Shown here: piece after piece, positions 54,366 to 64,000 of the stretch
Layout of the letters: each line of letters starts with the position of its first letter
How positions within the stretch are numbered: the stretch's first letter is position 1
Origin: Datura wrightii
Taxonomy: Eukaryota; Streptophyta; Magnoliopsida; Solanales; Solanaceae
Length of the DNA: 64,000 nt
Assembly (NCBI GenBank): GCA_035772735.1
Contig: JASDFA010000006.1
Location: 69,270,001 to 69,334,000 of the forward strand
Reading direction: 5' to 3'
Position numbers and translations under genes: made by a program
The notes under the pieces: generated by a model
The model's input: the letters and a program-made list of their open reading frames with translations, nothing else
Told to the model about the DNA's origin: nothing
Database searches by the model: none

Positions 54366-54668
54366 TCACCACTTTTTCCTCCATCTTGAGGATATGAATC
54401 TCACCCCTAATTTCTTCTCTAGTTTCCTCTTATGCTCTAGGGGTGGTGGTGAAAACCTTAAAGGACCAAGCAGTAGATGTCGCCTCTTACACTTGTTGGC
54501 CCTTAAGTAAGTGAAGTCGTTTTGTCTCTTAGATTTAGCAAATTTCAGAATATATGGGGCTTGTTCCTCCTCTATCTCTTTCTCTACAAGCTCGGAAGAC
54601 TCTATTTCTAGGTTGTCAACCAAACTCAATGTCGAAAAATGCTTCGAGTGGGGTACAGTACACCTCAA
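54366..54668 (-). CDS. Small Lys/Arg-rich ORF next to the hairpins (Athila-like element 2)
   Basis: A 100-codon frame ending 'EHKRKLEKKLGVRFISSRWR' plus a few residues, just upstream of the paired hairpins. In its first half it contains 'LVEKEIEEEQAPYILKFAKS'. I do not recognise a domain. Its place corresponds to the end of pol in element 1, so it may be a replaced or recombined coding tail. Coding status is uncertain. Confidence 0.4.
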   Translation of the reverse strand: MRCTVPHSKHFSTLSLVDNLEIESSELVEKEIEEEQAPYILKFAKSKRQNDFTYLRANKCKRRHLLLGPLRFSPPPLEHKRKLEKKLGVRFISSRWRKKW

Positions 54669-54830
54669 ATCTGAAACTGCATTTTTTTGGACTTCCTTAC
54701 TTGTCTACACCTTCTCTACATCAACATCTAATTCCCCATGAATGTCAAATGGGTGGGACTCTAACTCTTCTTTCATAAATGGATTGGCCATATGTGTGAA
54801 ACCATCACGAGGACTCTCAAGAGCTTCTAA

Positions 54831-55317
54831 TTATTGGGCTTCTTCCAAGAACTCACCCTTTTCTTCTTCTTGTGGTTCCTCTTGAGTATTGCATAAGACC
54901 TTTACTTGCAAATTACCGCAAGCTTTAGCCTCAGCCATCATCTCCGTGATTTTAACGCTCATCATTTCTAGGGCCTCTCCATTTTCCTCTTGCTGAATTC
55001 TCAATGCTTCCATCTCCTCCTTCATTGCTTCTGTTTGCTCAAGGACTTGTTTTATCATGTTTTGTATCCGAGCTTGGCGTTCCAAGTCCGCATTTTCATC
55101 ATTCCTATATTCATCAAAAACAACAGAAGGATCATAGTAGGGGCTTGGGGGAAGGGAGTATGCATTTGGACAGCCATCCCAATGGCCATCTTGACCACCA
55201 CATATATTGCAAGTGTATGTATTTGGGCAACCATTCCAATGGCTATTTTGACCACCACATATATTACAAGTATTACAGTGTTGCCATAAGTGGGGTCCTC
55301 CGCAATTCAGACAAGAT
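54831..55317 (-). CDS. gag-like ORF with three tandem zinc-knuckle motifs and a coiled coil (Athila-like element 2)
   Basis: A frame of ~161 codons opens after a TAA (about 55318-55320) and closes at 54831. It begins 'FGESCLNCGGPHLWQHC' (C-x2-C-x3-H-x4-C), followed by two near-identical 19-residue units 'CNICGGQNSHWNGCPNTYT' and 'CNICGGQDGHWDGCPNAYS'. Then comes a linker with 'SPYYDPSVVFDEYRNDENAD' and a long helical, Glu-rich stretch ('IKQVLEQTEAMKEEMEAL') likely to form a coiled coil. No ATG opens the frame, so it may be the 3' end of a larger gag or be spliced. Nucleic-acid binding is the likely role of the knuckles (inference). Confidence 0.55.
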
Positions 55318-55486
55318 TCGCCAAATTATGAGTATCCACCATTTAAACCATTTGTATTCCATGATGTCATGTCAAGAAGAGGGTATCCGAAAAAAAAATC
55401 AAAAATAATTAAAACAAATATCTACAATTTTTTTTTTGAAAATAAGACTAACACAAGAATTTGTTTTCAACTCACTAATACGCCAG

Positions 55487-55504
55487 TCCCCGGCAACGAC
55501 GCCA
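55487..55504 (-). other. Athila-like element 2: tRNA-Asp primer-binding site
   Basis: On the minus strand this is the tRNA-Asp primer complement with one C-to-T type change, six bases from the LTR at 55511. Confidence 0.82.
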
Positions 55505-55510
55505 AAAACT

Positions 55511-56910
55511 TGATGAGCCCGCAAGTGTACGGGTCATACAAGTAATATAGTGGCCCTTTTTAAGAGCCGGAATGTTGAACCCATAGGGACTGGTTCAGCA
55601 AATTATCAAGTTCAAGTGTTAGTTAAGAAGTCGGTTTTAGATGTTTTCGATAAATTATAATTAAATCTTAGTAATGACACGAAATAATCTGGAAGCAATA
55701 CAAAACAAAACTAGAGTTAAAGTCAGATAATCATGCAATGCTACAATTCATAATGGGTTAAGTATGAAATTATCAATTGTTGTCTCACATAATTGGAATT
55801 GCATGTTCATGGTCTTCCGAACCTCTAAACACGACAAACTAGCCTCACTACTACATCATTGAGCAAGGATGTGATTTCTAGTTCGTGGATGTGGTTTATG
55901 GGGTTTATACCCTTAATTGGGGACTTCCGTACCTCCAACCATTTAACCAAACTTAGCTTCACAACTACTCCTACAAGTGGTGGAGTGAAAAATCTAAGTT
56001 GGTGTCTTGCTATCTTCCCGTTTTATCAACCAAGCAAAGAAAATTAGGTATATTCGTATCCTAACCGCGAATCCTATCAAAAGATAAGAACTTGCTTCCT
56101 ACAATCTTATGTTCTTGCCTAGGTTTGCTCTTCCAAGCTTTCACCTATGCTTAACCCACTTGTTTTCATGGTGATCAAACATAAAAACAACAATAGTAAA
56201 GATTGTAAGACAAAACAACAACTAACAACTCAACCCAAAACGAATCTAAGCAAATACAATCATATCCATGGCCTCAACCCTAGATGGAGGGTTCTAGCCA
56301 CCCATGTTTGTACAAATACTCAAAACCATGTTTAGAGTAGTTTACTTACAAGTATAGATGAAAAGAAATCAAGAAAAGATGAACCCAAGAGGAGTTCTCC
56401 AAGTCTCCTTCGCGCCTCCCTTCGGTTTTCCAAAAAATCGCGTGTTTGATGATTTTAGAAGCTAAGGGTTCAATTTATACAATGCTGAAAAAAATGCAAA
56501 ACTTGGCCTGTGGTGGAACAGCTCCGTGTCACGGAGCCGAACGCCCTAATTGACCTCCGTGACACGGAGGTAACGCGTACCCTCATTGGAATGTGCCAAA
56601 AAATGCAATTTTCGGCCAAGTGTTGTCGCGTTGGCAGTGTGCCACGGCCCCTATCCCGCAGGGTGCCAGTTATTGCATGTTTTCTTGTTGACTTTCACGT
56701 TTTGCTCTTGATTCCATTCCTCCACTTCAAAAAATCATGAATTAGTTCCTCAAATGCATTATTAACCTTCAAAAATAAGGACTCATCATGTTGGTTAGTA
56801 TATATTCACATTTACATATAATCACATGGGAATGTATATAAATAAGTAGATAAACAAGACTTAATTGAGTTATAAAGTAGCACTTGGGCATGCAATTATG
56901 CCCAAGATCA
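55511..56910 (-). repeat. Athila-like element 2: 5' LTR (right copy)
   Basis: 1,400 bp. It holds two intact dyads, GCTCCGTGTCACGGAGC (56521-56537) and ACCTCCGTGACACGGAGGT (56553-56571), 15 bases apart. Confidence 0.9.
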
Positions 56911-57247
56911 GGCAGCCAAGTCAGCACTCTCAGAGGGACTGACACCCATAATTCGGGTGATTTTTCTAATCTTGTCTACAAACCCTTGTGGGTCCTCTCC
57001 CACCTTTGTTCCATGAAAATCTGGAGGGTTCATCCGGTTAAAATCCCGTACTCAAGCAGCGACTGTGGACCCGTTTGTGGCTACCGAAACCACCTACTGA
57101 TTCACCTGATTGGTGACTTGAGCGAGCAGCTGGATAGCCGCTCTAAACTCTGTCGTAGACACTGTGTCGCCCTGAGGGGATGCTGAGCTGTGGGGTAGGT
57201 CTGTTGGAGTTGTTGGCCCTTCTTCTGTTACCGTGTCTAGGAGTCAT
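56911..57247 (-). pseudogene. Tekay-like gag, N-terminal fragment
   Basis: An ATG at 57247-57245 opens 'MTPRHGNRRRANNSNRPTPQ', typical of the Arg/Asn/Pro-rich start of this gag. A stop follows within 40 codons. The gene is cut at 56911 by the second Athila-like element and continues at 51014. About 200 bases of untranslated sequence separate it from the primer site. Confidence 0.75.
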
Positions 57248-57450
57248 GGTTCACTGAAACGAAACAGAGCATGAGTTAGAAGGGCGTTTCTGGAATTGAA
57301 CTTTAACGCACGATAAGGAGTATGAACAAAAGGGAGTTTTCCTAATAACATCTTGTAGCCTCCCTATCATAAGTGTGGCGCACTTCACACCTATTAAAAG
57401 GACTCTACTCGATGCGGATTTCAGACTTTCCGAGGATACTCTAAACCTAA

Positions 57451-57462
57451 TGCTCTGATACC
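57451..57462 (-). other. Tekay-like element: tRNA-iMet primer-binding site
   Basis: The minus strand reads TGGTATCAGAGC, four bases inside the 5' (right) LTR, whose inner border is at 57467. It confirms the minus-strand orientation of the element. Confidence 0.88.
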
Positions 57463-57466
57463 AAGT

Positions 57467-59975
57467 TTGTCATGTCTCGAGCCTACACCCTGGATGTAAC
57501 ACGGTACTTGAAGTCACACGCGACCCCAAGTCAACCCCTGGTCTTTCATACACTAGTATTCTAAGTAATCATACACAGTGGAAATTTGAAATAATATATA
57601 ATAGCATTTATGAAAATTAAAAAAACTGAATATAGAGATTTAAAATATCTTAGAATACGAAATCCAGTCTGGTCTGAAAGCCATCTAACTGAGGAGATGT
57701 TGGGACAAGCCCCCCCTCCCCCAGCTAACTCTAAGTTTGACTTAAAATAGTAAAGAAAACTAAAATGAAGGAATTAACGCCCTTGGAATCTGAGGACTCA
57801 CACTTCTGTTGCTGATAGAGAGATCCAGATGAAATCGGCTAACGGCGCTGGGTTTGAGAACCTACAGTTGTATCATGAAACATACAACATAAAAGTATGC
57901 GTCGGTACTTTGAATGTACACAATAATAAATATATAGATAACTGAACTGAAAAGACATGCAATGACCAACTGATAAACTGAACTGAACAATCTGAAGTAA
58001 ACTGAGATAGTCAAGATGACTCTGTCTGGTGGTCAAAGTCATGCCCTAAGTTTGAAAGTTCTGAGTCTAAGATACTATACTAAATTATGCTGAGTTGCTA
58101 GAGCTGAAACTTAACTAAGCTACTTATTCTAAAACTGGACTAGACTGACTAGTGGGAGAGTCTCTAACCGACACATAACCACGTGAGCTAGATGTGGAGT
58201 TCGATATATACACCCCACTAGTAGGACCCAATATACCTTGCCAGGGTATAAAGACATGAACTGGGTGATCACAAATGTGTGAGGCCAATCAGGCCAATTA
58301 ATACTGTAACCTACGCTGGCAACGTAGTTCTGGGAACCGGGGTGTGCTAGAACCCCGGTCCGCTCGATGCTAAGTTCTACTCCCACTGGAAACCTATACT
58401 GAACTACTAAGATGATAGCTCAAAACTGGGGCCCAAGACTAGTCAGGGACATATAATTGAAAGTACCTTAAGATTCTTATCGGACCATATTCTGAAACTG
58501 GGTTCTAGACTGGTCAGAGCTGCTTATCTGGAAGCGTCGTAATCGTCTAAGAACCGTATGTAAACTAAATTGGGGTCCTAAGGCTGGTCAGGCCTATATA
58601 TATCTAGAATGTCATGCCTTCCTAATGGACCAATATACTGGATTTTGAGTCTGATTCTGATAACTGAGAGGCACCACTGACACCTCGGGAAAAGACTAAA
58701 GTCAAACTGATCAGTTAACACTTTCTAAATAGTTCTAAAGAGGTTGTATGTTCTAACTAAACTAAACTACTAAGCATCTAATAGAGAACTCAACTCATTC
58801 CAACAACACGGAAAATTTCATAATATGGCGAAGTTTCAAGGATTAAACGAATCTCATCCAATAGGCTAAAATCATTCTCATCAATGGATTAATTGCTCAA
58901 CATATATATAATAAGAATTACCAGGAAATTCAGCCCAAAACATACTTCACAAACTAGACGGAATTTAATATACAAACGATCTTTACTCGAGAACTTAGGG
59001 TTGTAAATCACATGGAAAGAACATCAACAATTTACTTAAGAACTGATGAAGATCATATGAATAATAAACATGAATAATAACCCAATTTAAATTAACGAGA
59101 ACCAACATGAAAATCTTTTTCATATGCGAAAATCTCAGAGCTAAACTGATAGAGAAATTATGGGAGGATTTTGGAGGACACAAGGGAAGGACAATCCCCT
59201 GGTTGAATTCTCACATACTTGACTAAAATTCTCCCAGAGAAGAAGACTTGAACTACTGCAATGATGAGCAGCCCTAAGCTTGCTTGAAGGATTCTTGAGA
59301 GGAGAGCTCACGGTGATTTTCTAAAACTGAGAGTGGGAATGAGGAATGAATCATTTTCCCCACTAAAAGGTCTAAAATTATTACTAAAATTACGTAGTTT
59401 TAAGCTTGGGAGAGTAGAAAATTACTAAATAACCCTTAAAAATTCGCTAGAAAAAACTGCCAGGTGACCCTAACGAGGGACCCAACAAGTCGTGTTCACC
59501 AGTCGTGGACCATACTGTCTCACATCTGAAGATTAAATGTAAGTTTGGTAACAAGTCACCTAACGATTTGTTGCCACCGACGACGACTCATTGTGACACT
59601 CATCAGGACACTGGCTAAAAACTCACTAGGGTTGGTAACAGGGGACATAACGAGTCATTACTAGGGACCACGACTCGTTGCCCCCACCCAGCAAGTACAC
59701 TTCCCCACTGATAATATCCTCAACCCAGACCTGACCACGAGTGACTCAACGGGTCATGGTCAGTGACCACGACTTGTGAAGTCCCTCGTTGGGTACACTG
59801 TCTCCCTTCTTAAAATTATCAAACCTTCTTCTCACGGATCACCTAACGAGTCGTGGGGTCACTTAACAACTCGTTAGGTGAGTAGTACTGGAGCTTTTCT
59901 GCAGCTTTTCTGTAGCTTTTTTAGATTTCCTAATTAAGGTCTCGGAATTAAATTTTGAGTTTCTGGGGCATTACA
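57467..59975 (-). repeat. Tekay-like element: 5' LTR (right copy, 2,509 bp)
   Basis: Same ends as the left LTR (TGTCATG...CATTACA on the plus strand), with the same array of ACGACTCGT dyads at about 59480-59885. The two LTRs differ by many point changes and short indels, so the insertion is not recent. No gene inside. Confidence 0.9.
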
Positions 59976-59980
59976 GTATT

Positions 59981-60180
59981 GTTGTAACTCCTATGGGCCT
60001 TGAAAAGGTTCCATTAGAGCTATATATGAATACTTATGTCTTTTTGTATAAATCCATTAATCTTTCAAATGAGCATTGAGTATTAACATATCTAATATTC
60101 CAGAATATAGTTTTACCAATCATTGATCATTATTGATAGATCTATCCTTGCTACTCCTTGTCTTGACCTGTAACATATTT
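59981..60180 (-). pseudogene. LINE 5' part: N-terminal endonuclease, continuation of 29548-34096
   Basis: The minus strand reads 'MIGKTIFWNIRYVNTQCSF' and 'ERLMDLYKK', then after a frame change 'LMEPFQGP', stop, 'ELQQY'. Across the chromovirus insertion the same frame goes on as 'KGKLGLQNGMANCSSKISIF' at 34096. This is the standard start of plant LINE endonucleases ('WNIRSVNTQ' type). The upstream limit near 60180 is where the 29-bp array of another LTR begins, so the LINE probably inserted into that LTR. Confidence 0.82.
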
Positions 60181-60181
60181 A

Positions 60182-60530
60182 CTTACAGGAGCCCAGACGG
60201 CTCACATTTAGTTACAAGAGCCTAGATGGCTCATATTCAATAAAAGAAGCCCAGACGGCTCACATTCAGTTACAGGAGCCCAACTACTTATATTCAGTTA
60301 CAGGAGCCCTGACGGCTCACTTTCAGTTATAGGAGCCCAGATGGCTCATACATAGTTACAGGAGCCCAGATGGCTCACATTCAGTTATAAGAGCCCGGAC
60401 AGCTCATATTCAGTTATAGTAGTCCAGACGACTCATATACAAGTTACAGGAGCCCAGATGGCTCAGATACAATTATAGGAGCCCAGATGGCTCAGACATA
60501 GTTGCAGAAGCCTAGAAGGCTCTGATATAG
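60182..60530. repeat. ~29-bp tandem array, about 12 copies
   Basis: The unit 'ttacaggagcccagatggct' plus 'cacattcag' recurs every 29-30 bases with substitutions (e.g. 'gacggctca', 'gatggctca'). There are no unique spacers. It lies in the LTR that ends at 61516, next to the 5' end of the LINE. Confidence 0.9.
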
Positions 60531-61516
60531 TCTTAAGAGACCAAGTATGTTCAGTTACAGTTACTTGCAGAGTTTAAGGAGTACCAATAGGGGTATATAA
60601 ACTGATTGGCACCTGCTAAGGCTTATGGGGCTCGGGTAGGTTATTACTGTGTTGCTTGTGCCTTCCCATCTTATTGGGGCCAGGTTAGGTTCTTGTTTGT
60701 ATATTTTCCTGCTAGCTATAGCTTATGAATGTATAGTTGTATAGCTTCAGCTCATATACGTGTAGTGATTTACTAGATACAGGTTATGGATAAAGCTTAC
60801 AGGGTAACTTTTTCCCCTTCTTGCTATTCACTTTTAGTCTTTACCAGCTTTTATTCAGCTTTTCATTATTGTATTACATATTCGGTACATATTGCACTGA
60901 CGCCCAACTACGGGGCGCTACATACTTTCCTGTAGGTTTAGACAAACAGATTGGGGGATCTCTAAGCAGCTATTCAGAGTCAGCAGGTTGGCCAGCTCCT
61001 TTAATTCGGAGTTGCCAGGTTGTAGAGGTTACCTGCCTTTTATTGATATAGCATTTGGGTAGGCTGGGGCCCTGTCCTGACCACTATTTTTATTCTTAGA
61101 GGCTTGCAGACTATAGTCTTCAGTTAGTGTCTGTGTTGGCCATGTGGGGCCTATATATGTTCAGTTCTATATGTTGACCATGTGGGGCCTAGTATAGCTT
61201 TCAGTTAGCGGCCTCGTCGGCCGTAGTGTTCATATGACTATTTATTTTCATTCCTGTTATAACTAGACAGCGTGGTGATCTTGTAGGCCCGCATTGGACC
61301 CCTTTTATTATTATGTTGGCTGGGTTAGCTATTTTCTTTTACAAGTGTTGCGTGGCCTTGTCGACCCGAGGCTATGTTTACAACCGAGATATAGCAGTTT
61401 GTTTTTTTGATTTTGAGTCGTTGATAAGCACCAGAGGTGCATATGCCCAGCTTGGTCAACCCAGATCCTAGTGTGGCATTAGGTGCCAGTCATGCCTCCT
61501 AAGGTGGGGCGTGACA
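60182..61516 (+). mobile_element. Ty3/gypsy LTR, 3' part, probably split by the LINE
   Basis: Ends GGGGCGTGACA at 61516 and shares several blocks with the LTR ending at 3812 ('gccctgtcctgaccac', 'ttcttagaggctt', 'gcggcctcgtcgg'). No primer site follows. It has the 29-bp array at its left and a short duplicated 'gaccatgtggggcct' (61138-61192). The left part of the LTR is not visible, which fits insertion of the LINE into it. Confidence 0.6.
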
Positions 61517-62516
61517 TAATAGAAAAAGCCCAAGTCAAAGGAAATGACCCGTTTTAAAAATAAAAATCATATCCTATTTTCTAATCTGCCCCCACCCATT
61601 TTTTGAAAAAATATTCCATGAATGGAGTTGTATCCACCATGAATATTTCAGCAATTTCTTCAAGCAACAAAAATGGAAAAGGAAAAAAATTATTTTTCAA
61701 AAGAAATAAAAATATATAATATAATATAATTTGATAAAAGGGTAGATTTTCGCACCTACATTAACTATGAAAGACCTTATACAAACCCATCTTCTCTCAA
61801 TTTTCCTAAGGTAAATATTGAGTTGTGCTTCTACTTTCCTCTTTAATCGTGATTTCCTAATACTGCAGAAAAATACAGTTTTGTTTTAAAGAAAACAAAT
61901 TTCAATCCAATTCAAAATGTCATACTAATAAAACTATAATCTGTTTATTTGTAAGTATAATATAATATTTTGGGAACGTACCACTGTATCATTTTTTTTG
62001 TAAGCTCTGTGTAAATGTTAGTAAATGAGACTATAAAATTTGAATCATGTATCTCTGTCAATTCATTATCATAGAAACTGTCAGGGGGATATGCAGAATC
62101 TTGACATAATGATGAGACTTTTTTTATATCTTTCACATCATCGTAAAGATTTAGCACAAAGATTAGCGAAACTATTGATGCTCACAAGAGCCACAAAAAA
62201 CTTTCTTTTTATATTATCAACAAGTCTAAATTTAATTTGGGTATACCTCATAATTATTTGTTAAATCTTTTATTTGAATTTTTTGATTATTTTTAGATTT
62301 GTCAAATAGGTTTCAAGGATTCTAATGGTTGTGAGTTTTTCGGGTTGGAGTTGGTTAAATAGAGGAAGGATTTAGTTATTTCTCTGATGGAGAAAATGGG
62401 GGAAAGTGAGGATTTCGCGAGTAGAAAAAGAGTGCATATTAGGTCTTTGATGAATTTATCAAGAGGGTTTGATTTGTAGAAGAAGGTGAAAAACTGGGTT
62501 GAGGAGTGGTAGAATT
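61517..62516. other. AT-rich unassigned region with a possible decayed gene fragment
   Basis: I find no recognised element. On the plus strand 62294-62514 reads as a mostly open frame ('ICQIGFKDSNGCEFFGLELV', 'KDLVISLMEKMGESEDFASR', 'SLMNLSRGFDL'), interrupted by three TAGs and ending in TAG. It looks protein-like but I cannot name it. Short frames at 61945-62157 (-) and 62040-62264 (+) overlap on opposite strands and have no support. Confidence 0.3.
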
Positions 62517-64000
62517 TGTAATGCCCCGAAAGCCCTAAGATCAGACCCGAGAGTTGAAATGGAGGAAAATTGAAAAATCTGCACCAGGTCACAAAACAAT
62601 TCATTCTGTGACCCATGGGAGGTGGCCACGAGTCGTTAGGTGACTCGAGGTGAGGGTTTGTCCTCAAGTTATAAAATTTTGTGATGGGAAGACACTACGG
62701 GCATGACCACGAGTCGTGGTCAGACCCCACGACTTATTGAGTCAGCCATAGTCAAGATCAGTCAAGGGTTAGTGGGATTTTGGATAATGGAGGCCACGAG
62801 AGGTGACCACGAGTTGTGGCCACCAACCATGATTTATTATATCCCTTGTGGGGACACCCGTGGAGTAAAATGGACAGTGCACACGACGACAACAAGCCAG
62901 GACTCATCTCCTGTGACGACGATTCGTCCAGTCCCTCGTTGGGACTAGCAGTCAGTTTTTAACTGCGAATTTATTAAGGGTATTATTGTCATTATTAAGC
63001 ACTAGGGTCCTATACTACGTTGTTTTAATCTACTTTTAGGGTGTATTAAGAGAGGTTAAGTCATCCGAGTCTGTTCAAAAGCCATGCATGCAAACTTCAA
63101 GAGTGTAGAGAATAATCAAGCATAAAACCCCAAGGTTATTTATCAATTATTCTTTGATTCCTCTTGGGAAAGTAAGGGAGTGATAGAATCCAAGTCTCTC
63201 AGGTATATAAGGTTATGAGTGGGTGAATTCATTCACACCCATGCCCACGAGAGGTGACCACGAGTTGTGGTCACCAACCACGATTTATTATATCCCTTGT
63301 GGGGACCCGTGGAGGAAAATGGACAGTGCACATGACGACAACAAGCCAGGACTCATCTCCTGTGACGACGATTCGTCCAGTCCCTCGTTGGGACTAGCAG
63401 TCAGTTTTTAACTGTGAATTTATTAAGGGTATTATTGTCATTCTTAAGCACTAGGGTCCTATACTACGTCGTTTTAATCTACTTTCAGGGTGTATTAAGA
63501 GAGGTTAAGTCATCCGAGTCTATTCAAAAGCCATGCATGCAAACTTCAAGAGTGTAGAGAATAATCAAGCATAAAACCCCAAGGTTATTTATCAATTATT
63601 CTTTGATTCCTCTTGGGAAAGTAAGGGAGTGATAGAATCCAAGTCTCTCAGGTATATAAGGTTATGAGTGGGTGAATTCATTCACACCCATGCCCAATCT
63701 CTCATAATTCATGAAGTTTTATTTGAAAATCTTATGGGGTTTTATCCCAAATTCTTACAAAATCCTAATGATCTATCTATGGGTTAATATCTCTCATGAA
63801 TAAATACATATTTTACGAATCATGGGCAGAATTTACAACTGATTCGATTATAGATTTATTGATTTGAATTTCTATATAATTGTGTCAAATCATGCATGTT
63901 CTATGATAAATTAAGTTATAATTTTACCTTGAATTTAATGTTCTTTAACCCATCATGATTTATGATTTATGATTTATGATATGGATTTACTCAAATGCTC
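62517..64000 (+). mobile_element. Start of another Tekay-type LTR, running off the window
   Basis: Begins TGTAATGCCCCGAAAGCCC, the sense-strand start used by the chromovirus LTR (whose minus strand begins TGTAATGACCC at 59975). It carries the same kind of dyads ('gaccacgagtcgtggtcag' at 62703-62721). It includes a 449-451-bp tandem duplication. No internal domain is inside the window. Confidence 0.7.
62794..63696. repeat. 449-451-bp direct tandem duplication
   Basis: 62794-63244 and 63245-63696 are near-identical copies in the same orientation ('gacgattcgtccagtccctc', 'agccatgcatgcaaacttca' in both). They differ by a few substitutions and ~2 bases of indel. The copies join at 'cccatgccc / cacgag'. 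Confidence 0.92.

Larger units (their letters stand above)
51015..56910 (-). mobile_element. Athila-like LTR element 2, non-autonomous
   Basis: LTRs 51015-52430 and 55511-56910 with ends TGATGAGCCC and CCCAAGATCA on the plus strand; target duplication GGCAG (51010-51014, 56911-56915). It reads on the minus strand: primer site RC 55487-55504 (tRNA-Asp type with one changed base, within 'ccccggcaacgacgcca') beside the right LTR, and the tract 'aagtgtggagttg' beside the left LTR. The 3.1-kb interior has only a gag-like zinc-knuckle ORF, an ORF near the hairpins and non-coding DNA; no protease, RT or integrase. LTR starts and interior motifs are related to element 1 but diverged. Confidence 0.92.
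34102..59975 (-). mobile_element. Ty3/gypsy chromovirus (Tekay/Del-like), 25.9 kb with two nested insertions
   Basis: It is bounded by two ~2.5-kb LTRs (34102-36626 and 57467-59975) and a 5-bp target duplication GTATT (34097-34101 and 59976-59980). The element reads on the minus strand. The iMet primer site is RC 57451-57462; gag lies next to it; pol runs leftward to a chromodomain at about 36900; the purine tract abuts the left LTR ('gcaagggggagatat' on the minus strand). Without the two insertions at 40647-50522 and 51015-56910 it is about 10.1 kb. It lies inside the endonuclease part of a LINE. Many stops; non-functional. Confidence 0.93.

Noticed and set aside
60182..60530. Regular repeats resembling a CRISPR array
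   Set aside because: Units are contiguous with no unique spacers, degenerate, and inside a plant LTR; no cas genes occur.

Overview
The window looks like plant nuclear DNA from a repeat-dense, probably pericentromeric, region. The most likely host family is Solanaceae. That rests on a Tnt1/Tork-type copia element, Tekay-type chromoviruses, Athila-like elements with a tRNA-Asp primer site, and an endogenous pararetrovirus of the solendovirus (tobacco vein clearing virus-like) type; the exact species cannot be read from the sequence. I found no convincing host gene, tRNA, rRNA or CRISPR array. Almost every base belongs to a mobile element or an integrated virus. 

Layout, left to right. 1-3812 is part of a large Ty3/gypsy LTR. 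3816-7046 is a decayed PIF/Harbinger DNA transposon with both of its genes: a Myb/SANT-like gene and a DDE transposase whose introns can still be read. 7058-23172 is a cluster of three endogenous pararetrovirus (EPRV) segments in alternating orientation. Segment A (+) is a short rearranged fragment. Segment B (-) is a nearly full-length genome of about 7.93 kb. Segment C (+) is a 6.9 kb copy lacking the movement-protein region. 23173-24145 holds a LINE RNase H relic. 24146-29288 is a broken Tnt1-like copia element. 

29480-60180 is a LINE on the minus strand, split at position 34101 by a 25.9 kb Tekay chromovirus (34102-59975, target duplication GTATT). The gag gene of that chromovirus is itself split twice by two Athila-like elements in opposite orientations: 40647-50522 (TSD GGGCT) and 51015-56910 (TSD GGCAG). 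The nesting is therefore LINE, then chromovirus, then two Athila-like elements. 60182-61516 is the end of another gypsy LTR with a 29-bp tandem array. 61517-62516 is AT-rich and unassigned. 62517 to the window end is the start of a further Tekay-type LTR with a 449-451-bp tandem duplication. 

How the parts relate. EPRV B carries the gene order movement protein, a ~200-aa ORF2, a polyprotein (coat protein with zinc knuckle, aspartic protease, reverse transcriptase, RNase H), then a transactivator-like ORF4, followed by a TATA promoter and a long leader that runs to the tRNA-iMet primer site. B and C are inverted copies and share premature stops, so they descend from one already-defective copy. 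A and B form a second, tighter palindrome in which the two viral promoters face each other. A transcript crossing either junction would fold into long double-stranded RNA. This is the most interesting structure in the window. All coding capacity seen here is broken or non-autonomous, apart from single intact frames (for example the B movement protein frame).
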